Shown in pieces: positions 47,047 to 59,653 of a DNA stretch of 64,000 nt. The position numbers were made by a program, and so were the translations under genes. The first letter of the stretch is position 1. Every line of letters starts with the position of its first letter. The notes under the pieces are model-generated. The model saw nothing but the letters and a program-made list of their open reading frames with translations. It made no database searches and had not been told where the DNA came from. Source of the DNA: Collybiopsis luxurians FD-317 M1 (Eukaryota; Basidiomycota; Agaricomycetes; Agaricales; Omphalotaceae); the NCBI GenBank assembly GCA_000827265.1, contig KN834860.1, positions 4,257-68,256 on the forward strand, read 5' to 3'.

Positions 47047-47542
47047 TCAACTCGGATCGGTCTCCTGAAATCGCACTTCATCCTGTCCTGAACCACTATT
47101 CATTCTATTCCTATCTTTATTCCTATCTCTACTCCGAAACCGGTACCGATCTCGTATCCCTACCCTCCCATCCGCGTCCGCGTTCCCATTCCCATCTAAA
47201 GATGAAGAAGAAACCTCTTCGTCTGGTTGTAAATGGTGCGGATTTTGATTTTGATTTTGGTTATTGTTATTAGTATTATTGCAGGCGTACCCCTCGTGAT
47301 TGTAGAAATGAAAATTAATATCTCCTTTGGCATCGTAAATTGTAGGACTGTTCAATGTCGTCGTGGGTGTCCGAGTCAATGTCAACGGTATAGTCTCGTT
47401 CAAAAAACCGATAGATACTGAACGAGATGAATCGAGAGGTATAGTACGATTGTGAGGGGGGGAAAAAATAGGAGTGGGTTCTATCTGGCTCTCTTCATCC
47501 AATGACATGTCTTTTCGACGGCGTTCAGTCCACCAAGTGACT
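47047..47542 (-). CDS. last exon of an unidentified gene (5' truncated)
   Basis: The minus-strand exon starts after a TTTTTTCTTCTAG acceptor (47543) with VTWWTERRRKDMSLDEESQ and runs about 165 codons to TGA. It is a hydrophilic tail: Asn/Gln-rich (NNTNNNNQNQNQN), acidic/Ser-rich (DEEVSSSSLDGN), then Arg/Asp-rich (RDRYRFRSRDRNKD). No domain. The WWTERRRK entry looks like the end of a membrane or enzyme domain, but no upstream exon is visible before the right inverted repeat at 47777. The gene was therefore cut off at or near the element end. Confidence 0.55.
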
Positions 47543-47776
47543 CTAGAAGAAAAAATCCCCAGCTAACTATTGCGACATTTTCCTTATCGTTTCATGCGTC
47601 GCCATCTTTTCTTTGCATTTGCCTTGTCGTGTGTATGATATGTATGACATTTTTAAGGTAAGTCAAATTCTTTTTCTACAGAGATGTCGCCATTTTTCTG
47701 GTGTATTTACAATCTTGAGTTTACCACACCTTCCATCGTCGAGAATGTGGGAGCTGTAGCTAGGGATTACTTCTAG

Positions 47777-47997
47777 CGCCGACTTTATTGTTTTTGGTCA
47801 TAGAGAATTCCTTCAACGGACTTTTGGTGCATTCTGGTTATTAGTTCTATAAAGTACAACTAATTCTACTTTACAATGCTAGTTTCCTATGTACAGTATT
47901 CGAGTTGTGCAACGCGACAAATGCAAAGTCAGTTGGCGCGCAACGGGCCGCAGAAATGCCCACGTATCTAATCACGTGATCCGCCAAATTTGCGGGT
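47777..47997 (-). repeat. right terminal inverted repeat
   Basis: Complementary to 32819-33039, ending CCGCCAAATTTGCGGGT at 47997. The tip has the same ATCACGTGAT palindrome as the left end. Confidence 0.88.
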
Positions 47998-48470
47998 AGA
48001 GATGGGTCGGTAGTCATCGAAGCCGATCGGAAGATCCGTTGGATAGAGCTTTGCCTGAATTTTTAACTCTCCAATCCTTGGTTAAAATGGTTATGTCGTT
48101 TGTGAAAAGAAGATCATAGGGAACCGTTGAAGGTGATTGCCTACGCTACCGCCACAGACTCAGCGGAAAGCACAAAGATAGAAAAGCAACGTGAGCCCAC
48201 TCATTCGGTTACACCCTGTAGTCTAGCAAAAAACCTTCTACAGCACTGAGAGTGTCGCGTAAAGAGGCACAAGTGTGGCAAGGCAGGCCTTGCGTGCTGG
48301 ACATTTTTACTGGCGGAAAACAGAGGAGTGCGAGGGAGTTGGACGTCAAAACAAGGCTATGAAATACACGCAATGTCAGTGCAATCTGTTGAAACACAGC
48401 TAGTGAAGCGGACAGGTATAGCGATGAAGAAAGAGAAGTGACGGCAGGCTCGAGACCGGATTTCAATTCG
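47998..48470. repeat. continuation of the gene-family block interrupted at 32818
   Basis: Matches 21.14-21.45 kb: GGTAGTCATCGAAGCC, ATCCGTTGGATAGAG, CCAATCCTTGGTTAAAATGGTT, CCGTTGAAGGTGATTGCCTACGC, and CACTGAGAGTGTCG. This is the missing right half of the block that ends at 32818. Confidence 0.75.
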
Positions 48471-49006
48471 AGTAAACGGACCGTTGATAAGATAAGATAA
48501 ATGACATCTATTCTCGAATATCATTCTACTGCCCGCAACAGATCTATCGTCTTACTGGCTGCTTTGCTTCTGTCTCGTCTCATTTTCTTTGTCTCGTACC
48601 CTTTCTGTGTCCTATTTTGGTACCTTCAACCTATCTTAACACCTACCGATAGCGCAACAAGCTGGAAACTCCGCAACTTACACCGAAGTACATTGCACCA
48701 ACAGAATCCCTCGTCGACCTTCCACGCAACACCGACTCGGCAGGTCCGACAGTGTAGTTGAGCACTTTATGCAACATTGAGTGCTACGCTCTGCGCATAT
48801 CGACTCACGCAGATATTGACTAACAGATTGTTGTAAGGCTCTTCCGCAAGACTCAGCCTACCATAGTACCACTTATACTTCCCTTCTGTTTCTCAACTAA
48901 CCTAATGAATAATCACACCACATTACCAGATATTCTTTACCTTGATTCAGGTCTAACAATGTCCTTTGGTTGAAGGCTTGAAGCACATCGAAAGAGTGCA
49001 TAGGGA
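48471..49006. other. no firm gene
   Basis: A plus frame (48501-48761) has a hydrophobic stretch (LLAALLLSRLIFFVSYPFCV) but no recognised family. The 3' end of NLR2 transcription is expected near 48.9 kb. Confidence 0.3.
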
Positions 49007-52000
49007 TTAATACAGACTAAATAATTCAATTTTGATTGGAACTAGGGCGCTAAGAAGTACAAAGAGTGTAAGAAAGAGTACAAAAGCTAAAACAAACACG
49101 GTACTGGCAAAATCCTGAATTGGGAGATTAACAATGTGGCAAGAAGTTTGAGAAGAGAACTTACATTTAGTTGTTTGTTGAGCAATTGAAGTCGAATCCC
49201 AACACCCAGTCCATTGCGTTCCATAGATAAAATTTGACCAGTCGACAGAAAGAGCACAATTTTCAGCATTAGCAGGGACAGTAAGAATCTGACGTTTATC
49301 TTTGAACCCGCCCCTCATCCAGGGAGGAAGCCAAAGAATGAGCTGTCCACCTTCAGAACAGAGCCAGCCACGGTCATCTATGTATCCTGATGGAATACCT
49401 GGAGGCAGTTGCAAAGTTTGGGCTTTGAATGTGGCCCCGCCCTGCAGACCTATTTGAGTATCCCAGATTCTTATTGTCTTGTCAAAAGAGCCAGATACCA
49501 CATATTGACCATTGGGTGAATATGCAACTGAGGTGATGCAATGAGTGTGCCCCTCAAGTGGCTGCCCAACCTGTTGATGTGTTTGAGCATTCCAAATTCT
49601 AACTGTCATATCATAAGAACCAGAAACTATATATTGTCCATCAGGTGAATATACCACAGAAGTGACCCAATGGATGTGACCTTTAAGGGGCTCACCAACT
49701 TGTTGACCTGTTTGAGTGTCCCAAATTCTTATTGTCTTGTCAAGAGAGCCAGATACCATGTATTGGCCATTAGGTGAATATGCAACTGAGGCAACCCGCT
49801 GAGTGTGCCCTTCAAGTGGCTGCCCAACCTGTTGATGTACTTCAGGTTGAGCATTCAAGAATCTCATTGCCATATCATAAGAACTAGGCACTACATATTG
49901 TCCATTAGGTGAATATGCAACCGAGGTGACAAAATTAGTATAGCCTCTAAGTGCTGCCCCAATCTGAAGACCTGTTTGAGTAGTCCAATTTCTGGATGTG
50001 CTATCCTCAGAGCCAGACACCAAATATTGACTATCAGGTGAATATGCCACTGTGGTGCTAGTGGACCCCTTGACTGGCTCACTAACCTGCTGGCTTATTT
50101 GAGCACTCCAAATTCTTACTGTCTTATCTTTTGAGCCAGAAACCAAATATTGACCATTAGATGCATATCTCACTGAGGAAACCCAATGAGTGTGCCCTGT
50201 AAGTGGCTCCCCAACCTGCAAACCTGTTTGAGCAATCCAAATTCTTATTGTCTTGTCATAAGAGCTAGACACTACATATTTACTATCAGGAGAATATGCT
50301 ACTGAGGTCACATCATCAGTGTGGCCCCTAAGTGGTCTACCAACCTGCTGACCAGTCTGAGAGTTCCAAATTCTGACTGTCTTATCCCTGGAGCCAGACA
50401 CTATATATTGGCCATCTGGGGAATATGCCACTGAGGTAACCCGATCAGTGTGGCCTTTCAGTGGCTCTCCAACTTGTGAACCTGTTTGAGCATTCCAAAT
50501 TCTTACTGTCCTATCCTTGGAGCCAGACACCACATATTGACCATTAGGTGAATATGCTACTGAGGCAACCTGATCAGTGTACTTTTTGTGTGGTTTCCCA
50601 TTCAGCAAGCCTGCTTGCACATTCCAAATTCTTGCTGTGTCATCCCAAGAGCCAGACCCTGTAAATAGACTCCCAGGTAAATCTTCCCATGAGATTACAC
50701 TGTCAGTGTGGCCTTTGAGTGGACCCCCCTCGAGTAAACTGGCTTGGGCATTCCAAGTTCTTACTGTGTTATCCCAAGAGCCAGATACCACATATTGGCC
50801 ATCAAGTGAATATGCCACTGAAGTAACCCAATGAGTGTGCCCTTCAAGTTGCTCCAGAACATGCTGTCCTGTTTGAGTATTCCAAATTCTTATTGTCTTA
50901 TCCCATGAGCCAGATACCACATATTGACCATTAGGTGAATATGCCACTGAGGCAACAGAATTAGTGTGCCCCCTGAGTGGCTTTCCAACCTGCTGACTTG
51001 TTTGGGTATTCCAGATTCTGACTGTTGCATCCGAAGAGCCAGACACCACATATTTACCATGAGGTGAACATGCTACTGAAGAGACAGACTGAGTGTGACC
51101 TTCAAGTGGCTCACCCACCTGCAGACCTGTTTGAGTATTCCAAATTCTTACTGTCTTATCTCGAGAGCCAGACACTACATATTGACCATCAGGTGAATAT
51201 GTGACTGAGTTAACTCCATAAGTATGGCCTTTGAGTGACTCCCCAACCTGAAGGCCTGTTTGAACATTCCAAATTCTTACTGTTTTATCCCAAGAGCAAG
51301 ACACCACATATAAACCATCAGGTGAATATGCAACTGAGGTAACAGAGTCAGTGTGCCCCCTGAGGGGCTCCCCAACCTGCTGCCCTGTTTCAACATTCCA
51401 AATTCTTACTGTCTTATCCTCAGACCCAGACACCACAAATTGTCCATCAGGTGAATATGCCACTGAGTTAACCCAATGAGTGTGGCCTTTAAGGAGCTCA
51501 CGAACCTGCAGCCCCGAATGAGCATCCCAAATTCTTATTGTCTTACTCTGGTTCCCAGTTACTATATATTGACCATTAGGTGAGTACACTACAGATTTCA
51601 CCTTATTTCCAATATCTATTACATGCAACATCTTCTCCCATGTTATGGCATGTCCAGCTTTTGTAACTTTTAGAGCCCATTTGGGAATTATGATATTATT
51701 CTCTCTCAGTGCAGATTCTGAAGGAACAAATGCACACCCTGATACATACAGATGTGGTGTACTCTCATGCAATGGAACAGAGAATACATCTACAAATTGC
51801 TCCAACTCCTCCAATCTTATCATGACACATGTGTCCTAGTTCTGTAAGAGTTCCTGCTCATCCACTATGAAGTAATGCTTACCTGTTTCCTCCGAGCCCA
51901 TTCTTGGATCTTTTTTATATTATGTTTCATTCCATTAATCTTCCCCATCAAACTCATACATTCCAGCCAGAATATGATTTGGCAACTGCATGTAAAATTT

Positions 52001-53577
52001 ATCACCCCTTTGTCAATCACATTCGTAGCTTTAACATTTTCTACATGGTGTGCCCACCATTGTACACTGTACTGCAATTGAGATGAAATGTTTTGATCAA
52101 TCCTTTTTTCCAAATCCCTTATCTCATAGTTTAGAATTGAAGAGGTTTCCAGATTGCAAATATTGAATCTCAGTTCTGTATTGAGAACTTCCAAGCAGAC
52201 CCTGGCCAACTTGGCATGTTGTAAAGTTTTTTGAATTTTGAACTCTGCTGGACATTGTTCTGAACTTAGAAATTCTGTCAATGACAAATGGTAATAAATC
52301 TTTCCACTGTTCAAATATAACACTGCTTTCAAAACATCAACAACTCTCTTCACTGCAGAATAAGTTACATTTGACCCCTGCACAAGCATTGCTAAAGTGT
52401 CCAATGTCAAAGGCTCATAAGCTGAAATGATTGTGCCTACAATCAATTGGCATTGGTGCCGACTTTGTTTATTGGTGAAGTATTGCTTTAAGACCTCTCC
52501 ATACAAGTCATATAATCTTGCATGTAGATGCTCACTCTCATGCCTTCTTGACTGTAAAAGAATTTGGATATTAGTTGTCCTGTCCATTCCTGATTCAATG
52601 AATTCCATTGCAGTATTGGCCCACATGAACAGACCATCTGCTTTAAAAGCGAGATTATCCATGTCACTCTCTAAAACTCCATCATCATCCAGATATGCAA
52701 ATCTTTCCCTAAAAAATGTCTTAATATCTTGATGAGCGGAATAATTAAGAGTTAAGTCAAATGACTGAATATGCTTCTTGTTCAGCATTGTTTTTTGAAT
52801 CTCATTATTGGGACGACTCATTACTATCACCCGAATCCACTTTATTTTGCTCAAATGACCTTGCAGTTGGTTAAGCAGGATATGCTGCTCAATAGCTTTC
52901 CCCCACTCATCTAGTCCATCAATGATAATAATAGTGGGCTTGAATGCACTGATGGTGTACAATGGTTTGCAGAAAATAGACAACTGCTCCTTCAAGGGGA
53001 TACTCTCCACATGCAGAGAAATATCCTTCTCAAGTGCATCCAGTAAAGCTTTAGCATATTCTGGATATGCCTTTGCTAGATGGTAGCCGATGGTTGGCAC
53101 CAGAATAGAAGTATTACTTGTCTCTTGACCTTTAACGCAATGAAAGGTCAGTGCCAAGGTAACTTGGTCATCCATTTTGCGGAGTTTTTCTGCAAGCGTA
53201 ACTGCTATTGCACTTTTGCCGCTTCCAGCTAACCCATAGATCCAAGCCATATAACTGTCTGGCTTGAGGACCCACTGACAGAGATCCTTGAGAATCACAA
53301 CACGGGTTCCTTCCATGCAGCTGTTCTGTTTCTTCACTGGGTTGATGATGGGATTGAGCTTTTCTTTGAGACGATCAATATTGTCCTGTCCTGTTTTTAC
53401 AAAATTATTATTTTTTGAATGTAAAAATTTGATATCACCTTACCGAAATGTTGATGAACTTCATGATGAACATCTCTTCCTACAGCATAGAAAGCTGGCG
53501 ATCCTTGTATCCCAAAATTAGAAGCACCAGATAGTATTGAAACTGGAGGCCCAACAGCTCCTCCTGGCCCTGCATTC
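49007..53577 (-). CDS. NACHT-WD40 NLR-like receptor, apparently intact (NLR2)
   Basis: Minus strand. Exons 53577-53444, 53390-51883 and 51835-49007, with introns 53391-53443 and 51836-51882 (47 nt), all in phase. Exon 1 carries SILSGASNFGIQGSPAFYAVGRDVHH. NACHT has Walker A GLAGSGKS (about 53235-53212), Walker B IIIIDGLDEWG and VIVMSRPNNEIQ. The helical region ends LECMSLMGKIN. 17 WD40 repeats of about 43 residues follow, enough for two or more propellers, and then a GWLCSEGGQLILWLPPWM tail. A hydrophobic end after 49.17 kb may be intron read-through (a GTAAGT donor lies there). The first coding exon is not resolved: the 53577 acceptor has phase 2, so an upstream exon with the Met is needed. 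Family role: ligand-triggered oligomerising sensor in non-self recognition and cell death. The ligand is unknown. Confidence 0.93.
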
Positions 53578-56059
53578 CTAAGTTAGAAAAGACAGAATTG
53601 ATACTACATCGGCTACTTGCAATGAGCATCACTTTCTGGGACACGATGTCCTTCCGACATGGAAGATGGAGGTAGGGAAGGAAAAGGAGAGGCGTAAAAG
53701 ACAATCTGAATATAACCAGGAACAAGCGGAAATCAAACGTAAACGGGAAGCTGGGAAGATGGCTGCAGAATGCCTTGACGGCGATGATTGATGGAAATTC
53801 CATGGAAACTTATTCTACTTTGTATTGCATCGAACCTCGGTATTTCTAGCTGTATCTTGTTGTACTGTGCTTCCAATTCCCCTTAGACGATGTCTTGAAA
53901 ATGGGCGCTTAACAAAGGAATGTTGTATTTCGCCGAATTTGGCTCTTTTGCACTAACGAAAAAGACGGTAACAGGCTCAAATAAAAGGGTTATACTATCC
54001 AAAATATTTGTATCTAAGTCCATGCAGTACTGAAGCCGGACTAAGAGATAGATAGCGACTTGCCATATGTTCGAAAGAGAACATTTCCCTTGCAGACGTG
54101 GGCCACTACCAATGATCAGTAGCTGTTGATAGCGCCCTATCATTTTTGTCGAATTCCTCTAAAACTTTCTCTTGTCCTTCTTCGAACCTGTCTCACCCCG
54201 TGGTATTTCATGAAGCTTCAGATGCAACGTTCTCAATGTTAACTCTATACAAAAAAACGCAAGGATGAAAGCACGGTCGATTCACCCGACGTCAAGGGTT
54301 CAGCTTGATTCATTGGAGTAAAAGTGGTTGTTAAAGTACAGTCGTTGATACTAGACGCTGTTCCTTGTCATCATTTTTTTCTTATTCGCATTTCCACAAC
54401 CTCTATCGACAACAGAGAAATGGAAACCCCCACCCTTCGCCTTTTCCTCGTCCAGTTTATGCAATACGCATCCACAACAAGAGTTGAACCGGATCAGCGC
54501 ACCAGCGGCCTCAGCCTCCCATCGACGACACAGAATGTGGTGTGATGCAGTGGTGGCACCTGTTTGTGCTCCGAAGGGAGACTACGACCTGTTGGAAAAG
54601 AGACTAGAACGAGGGAAAGGGAGTCAGAAAGTACCAGACTATCACGAGCACTACGAAAATGGATAGCGAGCTTAAAATCGATAATTGCGCTGGGGTTGCG
54701 ACAAGTGTGTGTACATTGCTCGTCCATCGGGATAGGTTTATTATTGAGGCAAAATGGACATTGAGGTGGGAGTGATATGTTCCGACAGAGGTCATTGAAG
54801 GATGTGAATGAGAGACTGGCTGGAGGAAAGAAGAAAGAGATGATATATCGCGATTCCAAATACAGAAAACGGTACAACAACAAAGACAAAAATAACAACG
54901 CACGAATCTGCTTGGGCAGGCCCAGAGGTACTACTAGTGTCGACAAGTCCGTTCATCCCTCCTGTGGGTCTTCCTGTTTCCCTTCCCTCTCTGCAATCTT
55001 TCGCAACCATTCATACTAGGTTAAAACAGCCTAATAAAATCAAATGTCGGCCACCGCGAACAAGGTGCGAGAAAGCATGACGACTCGAAGGTCTCCTCTT
55101 TATACGTCCACGCAAAGCGCGAAGAAACAAAACCATGTATTAGTCCGTAAGACCAGTTGATGTTACACAAAGATTGACGTGAGTGAATACACACGGGAAG
55201 GAGGCAGAGGTGATAGCGGAGTTACGCAAAAATCTAGCCCGCTGCTTCTGCTTTAGTGCTATGTGATAGTTTTATACGTATTAAGCAGATAAAACGGATG
55301 GCAATGAAGTGCCAGCACAAGAAGAGGGTGGGATGTACACAACGTCATAGATGTAGAACCTCCAAGTTGTCCCCCATCTTCACGACCAACGCAGTCGCTG
55401 AACACCATCGAAACCTCCATCTACCCTTCATATCACAAGTGCCTACCCTGACACAAGAGCCAAGAACAAGAATACGATCACTACACTCAGTGCTGAAGGT
55501 TCAGGTTGATTCATTGGGATGAGAACAGGTAAGGTCCATTTCGAAATTCTTTCGTTCTTTTCAGACTAATCAACCTTCGTATCTGCATTCGCACAACCAG
55601 ACGAACGATGGAAGGAAACTGGTCCTGGCCGCTCCTGCTCGTCCTTATCCCGCCGCTACAAGACAAATCGACCATGAAGTTAGAGATGGACTAATGTGAC
55701 AGGAGCGGACATCGCTTTTCATCCGGTGATCGTTGATAAATTGTGACCAAGCGAAATTATGGCCCGCGTATGTCGGTAGAAGGTCTGTTGAGTAGATAAA
55801 CTCGACTGTAGGGATTGCCTAGCTCGAGCCCAATTCTTCTCGTACGGTCATCTAGGCGAGGTAAGTAGTAGCGTCCTTGCGGGATGTTTCCACGGGGAGA
55901 ATATGAGAATATCGAAATGGTGAGAGGAAGGGACTAGAAGGCAGGAACGGAGAAAATATACCGCAGCTATAAATACAAACGTGAATAACGATAAGAGAAG
56001 AGTAGAGAGAACTACATACTCGATAGAGCCTCTGTTCCGCTCTCTGTCTCCAGCTCCCC
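53578..56059. other. decayed/repetitive region, no firm gene
   Basis: A plus frame at about 53659-53790 encodes a highly charged helix (KERRKRQSEYNQEQAEIKRK) with no context. On the minus strand a Ser/Thr piece followed by a hydrophobic stretch (CVVIFVFVVVPFSVFGIAIY, about 54.9 kb) resembles the Ser/Thr-rich membrane family. 54.29-54.42 and 55.49-55.60 kb share a GATTCATTGG segment and following sequence, an internal duplication. Confidence 0.35.
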
Positions 56060-56520
56060 TTCTGACCTTTCATCTCCCCATTTTCTACGTGATTCGAATA
56101 CCACTTGCTCCTGGCCGTCGAAACATTAATATCGACGGGTAAGGTGATTCCCATGTGGCCGCTGAGATGACGATAGAACATGAACGTAAACAACAGTGAA
56201 AGAAGGGTAAAAAGAATTAACACAGTCACCTTCTCCATATGACTCTACCCGACAAGACCGTTCGTGCCTCTATCCTGCTTTCCGTCTCCAACCGACCTTT
56301 CGACTTTTTCGTCTCCCTTGTATCTTCGTGATCTGGATATCGTTTGTTCTTGCCCCTCGAGAATCAACGGGTAGGTCATTCCCGTGTGACTGCTGGGATG
56401 ATGGCATGACAGAGATAGGCAGAGGCTGAATGATACTTGCAGGAGACGACAGGGCGGCACCGGGGACTCTACCTGTGAAGTTGCATTTTGCATCTTCCCT
56501 CAAATGGAACGAAGTGCAAG
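56060..56520 (-). repeat. two copies of a gene-family exon module
   Basis: 56.06-56.23 and 56.24-56.52 kb are related to each other and to 20.75-21.02 kb (CCGTCTCCAACCGACC, CGACGGGTA, CGGCACCGGGGACTC, GAAGTGCAAG). On the minus strand they encode peptides such as GDLPVDSRGARTN / GITLPVDINVSTARSKW. Same decayed family as the 18.6 and 29.4 kb blocks. Confidence 0.5.
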
Positions 56521-59500
56521 GAACTGTATCGGTACGCTAGCTGCCGGAATGGTGAACACCGGAAGAGAATAGGTGCCGTTGGAAGATATGCGAATACTGT
56601 GAACGTTGTGAAAGGGAGAGAGGAAAGGTTGTGTGTAAAGTCACGGCAAATGAACAAGGGAAGGTCATCGGTGGTCGTTTATTATTCGTCAAGGCCGGTG
56701 TCCCCGAGGAACGGAGGTGCATCCTACTCGTCCCGTTGGTGCTCCTTGTGGTGCTTGAGCAGGAAATTCCGGGATGCGACCTGTTGGCTGAACGTTGAAC
56801 TTATTTGCACGCCGATGCAACAAATTGAGCAAAACTACAAGAATGGACGGGCATTTCTAGCTCACTGAACCGAGGTCTAGAAACACGACACAGAACCAGG
56901 CACGTCGCGTACAAAGGTCTAGCCTAGCCTACGCAACCCATTGATTTCGAGCAAACTTGCTTGCGGACACTCGAGGCGACGGAGTGGAGGTATGCAAGAA
57001 AAAGAAACCTTATCATATTTGCTGTATTCTTGTACGTCGTCGGGGATGGTGGTGAAAGAAATAGTAGTGGCGGAAGGTTCGGAACCGGTATCCGAGAACC
57101 GGACGCTATCCTAAGGTGACTAGACAGCGATAACAGTTTATTAACTGCTTTTTCTAGTCTGTCCAGAATTCTCCAAGCTAACATACTTACGTATCCATAA
57201 TCTTCCTCCTCTCGACTATCGACAGATCACCACCGGACTTCGACTCGGTAGACAGTGACTCGAGACCACCGGTTTTCGTCCGCGGCTTTAATCAGCTATA
57301 CCGTCCGTCTTCTCTATGTTATTCGCTACCTCCCCATCGACCTCACCCACCCCGTAACCCGTTTAGCAGTTCCTCGCAATCGTCATTGCAGCCGCTTTGA
57401 TCCCAAACACGGCGCTCGCTCGTTCCATCCCTCAGCCTTCCCATCTAACCCTTCAATGACATTCACTAGCGTGGAGGCTGGAATTGGAATTGGAACCTCT
57501 CGGAGCGGAAGTATAGACGTGGACGTTATGTACTTTCGTGGCTACTGCACCCTCTTCAGCCCTGAGCAAAGGCATCGAAGCCAGTCTCATAAGACTCACT
57601 CGATTTGCCTTCGCTGATTTCTGCCGATTGTGATTAAAAATTTGGTTGCAACAGGTTCTCCTTGCTCAATGCGAATTTGTCCCTACACTTGCTTTATCTT
57701 CCCTCCATCGATGACTAAGATGACAGTGGAGGTGGTCCTTATCCTTCCCGTTGCTCCCTGAGACGAGCAGCTCAATGACCAATCACATTTGCGAGACTCA
57801 AGTGCACTGAATATGAAACCATCGGTCACCACTCAAGCGTGGTTTGTAAACGGAAACGCATTCGATCTTCGAGGCTGCTTGATTACAACTAGTGTCGAGA
57901 GTGTGTGAAGGAGGGGGTAACTTGAAACTGCGCTGCTGCTATCGACGCGAAAGATTAGGATATGATCTTCCGATATCAAGGATAGACTAGTAAGACCAAT
58001 GATTGCCTAAACTGACTCCAATCGTACTAGTACCAGTACAGGTGGCGGTAGAGGTAAACGGAGGTAGGATACAAGTACAAGAAGGATGTTCAGGTGGAAA
58101 CCTAGGGTGTACGTGCACACGAGGCAAGGAGCAGACCAGAACCGAATCCATTCGTGCCGCTGGTGGGGTTGGCTGGGGAAGCAAAAATTGAGAAAATTAG
58201 AGGATTTAATCTTTAGTGTATCAAGAGTATATCGAGCCAAGTCCGACATTTATTCAATACTTACCTTTCTTAGCAAAGTATATGTGCTGGTCATCGCTAA
58301 CAATTAAGATGAGCGGCTGTAAAAAGAGTAAGAAGGTCGCCAAATCTATATACAATCATATTGGACATCTTCACAGTAGTAGCTTCATTTTGCTTGAGTG
58401 GAGGGCATGCGCCCCGGTCCTCGGATACAACATACATCGGAGTCAACAACTTTAGTAATACTCGCTCTAGAGTATTTGTCTTTTCATTTTTTATGGATCA
58501 ATTGTGCCATGACGGTACTAGCTCATTCAATATTCAACTCACATTGAATGCGTAATAGCAGAGAAAGTTCAAGGTGAACGGATAGATCAAGAGTAATCTG
58601 GACTGATGTAAGTAGTCGGAGTAAAGGATATGAGGAACCAGAAAACATCCCCGAAACCTCGAATCAACACATAAGGCATCATTGCAGAGGACAAATGGAG
58701 TTGGTTCTCAGTGATGACATACATGAATAGGAGTAGTGCACCCAAGGTCGGGCTTAGAGACCCCACGCGCTGCGCGCCGAGTCGAAATAAGCGGAGCTGA
58801 GTATAGTCAATGCTACTGGGAAGGACTTGAATGTGGCAAGCGGCAGCAAGGCAAGCCGATTAAGCCGGTCATTTCAATCTTGATATTTTATGATGGAGCC
58901 GATGCTCTACTATCTATGTACTAGAGTTGATAACGTACCCAGAATTAATACTTTCGCAGAAAATCCTTTCGTTTGAGTGCATTTCTGGACTGTTCATTCT
59001 CAAACTCTTTCTGCACATTAAATTAGAACTAATAGTTATACTAATCAACTTTTTATGAGGATTATCGAGCTTGAAAATAATCAGGGAATTTTTCAAGTGT
59101 TCAAATGATAGGTTTCCCTTTATCAGCGCCGGGAAGCATCAAAAATGCTCAATTTATTTTAACTTTCGGATATTATGTTCTTTATGTCATTTTAAAGTAT
59201 TTAAGGACCATCCGTGGATTTAAATCAATACGGATTTCTCTCAAACGAACGAAGATGGTGAAAACAGTCTTTTCCCATGGGCTTCGGAAAGCACCGGTCC
59301 GAGTATCAACTCCCGCCATTTTAATGTCCTTTCTCGGGAGACAGCTGGCACAACCTTAAGGCTCTGAAAATTTTTAAACTTGGTCAATTCAAAGCTTAAC
59401 GTATATGTTTAATATCTCTCAAGTTTGAGCAGAGTTGACCAAGAATTGCAAAAGTTTTCCTATACCGACATTTTCGTTATCAACTCCGGTACATAGATAG

Positions 59501-59653
59501 TATTTTTGGGAAGCTGGACTAAAAACAGTAAAGCCGTGGCTCCATCTGGCCCATTCAGGGACAAGCCATTCAAGGCCATGAGTACATACCCCGAACCGTC
59601 GCCAGCCAAGCCGCGCCTTGAAAATTTCAATCAAAAAATACATAATCTGACCC
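56521..59653. other. no firm gene
   Basis: Many overlapping short frames on both strands, none with domain features. Plus frame 57255-57617 and the frames around 58.0-58.2 kb are of low quality. 58.6-59.65 kb is A/T-richer and shows nothing recognisable. Confidence 0.3.

Larger units (their letters stand above)
32819..47997. mobile_element. 15.2-kb segment with 221-bp terminal inverted repeats
   Basis: The left end (32819-33039) and right end (47777-47997) are inverted copies starting ACCCGCAAATTTGGCGG, about 90 percent identical by eye (about 22 differences in 221). Both outer flanks belong to one decayed gene-family block. The join of the two flanks corresponds to the continuous sequence at about 21105-21145, so the segment looks inserted. 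No clear target-site duplication was found, though the right flank AGAGATGGGT resembles the AGGGAGTGGGT that follows the same point in the empty copy. Contents: two related coiled-coil genes, a 7-TM gene, tRNA-Ala, a telomere-like patch, a broken Helitron with TPR repeats and a truncated gene. I found no DDE transposase, tyrosine recombinase or polymerase, so it is non-autonomous, a decayed cargo element, or a rearrangement product. Confidence 0.7.

Noticed and set aside
32819..47997. Starship-type giant element
   Set aside because: No DUF3435 tyrosine recombinase gene found at either end, and those elements are not bounded by long inverted repeats.
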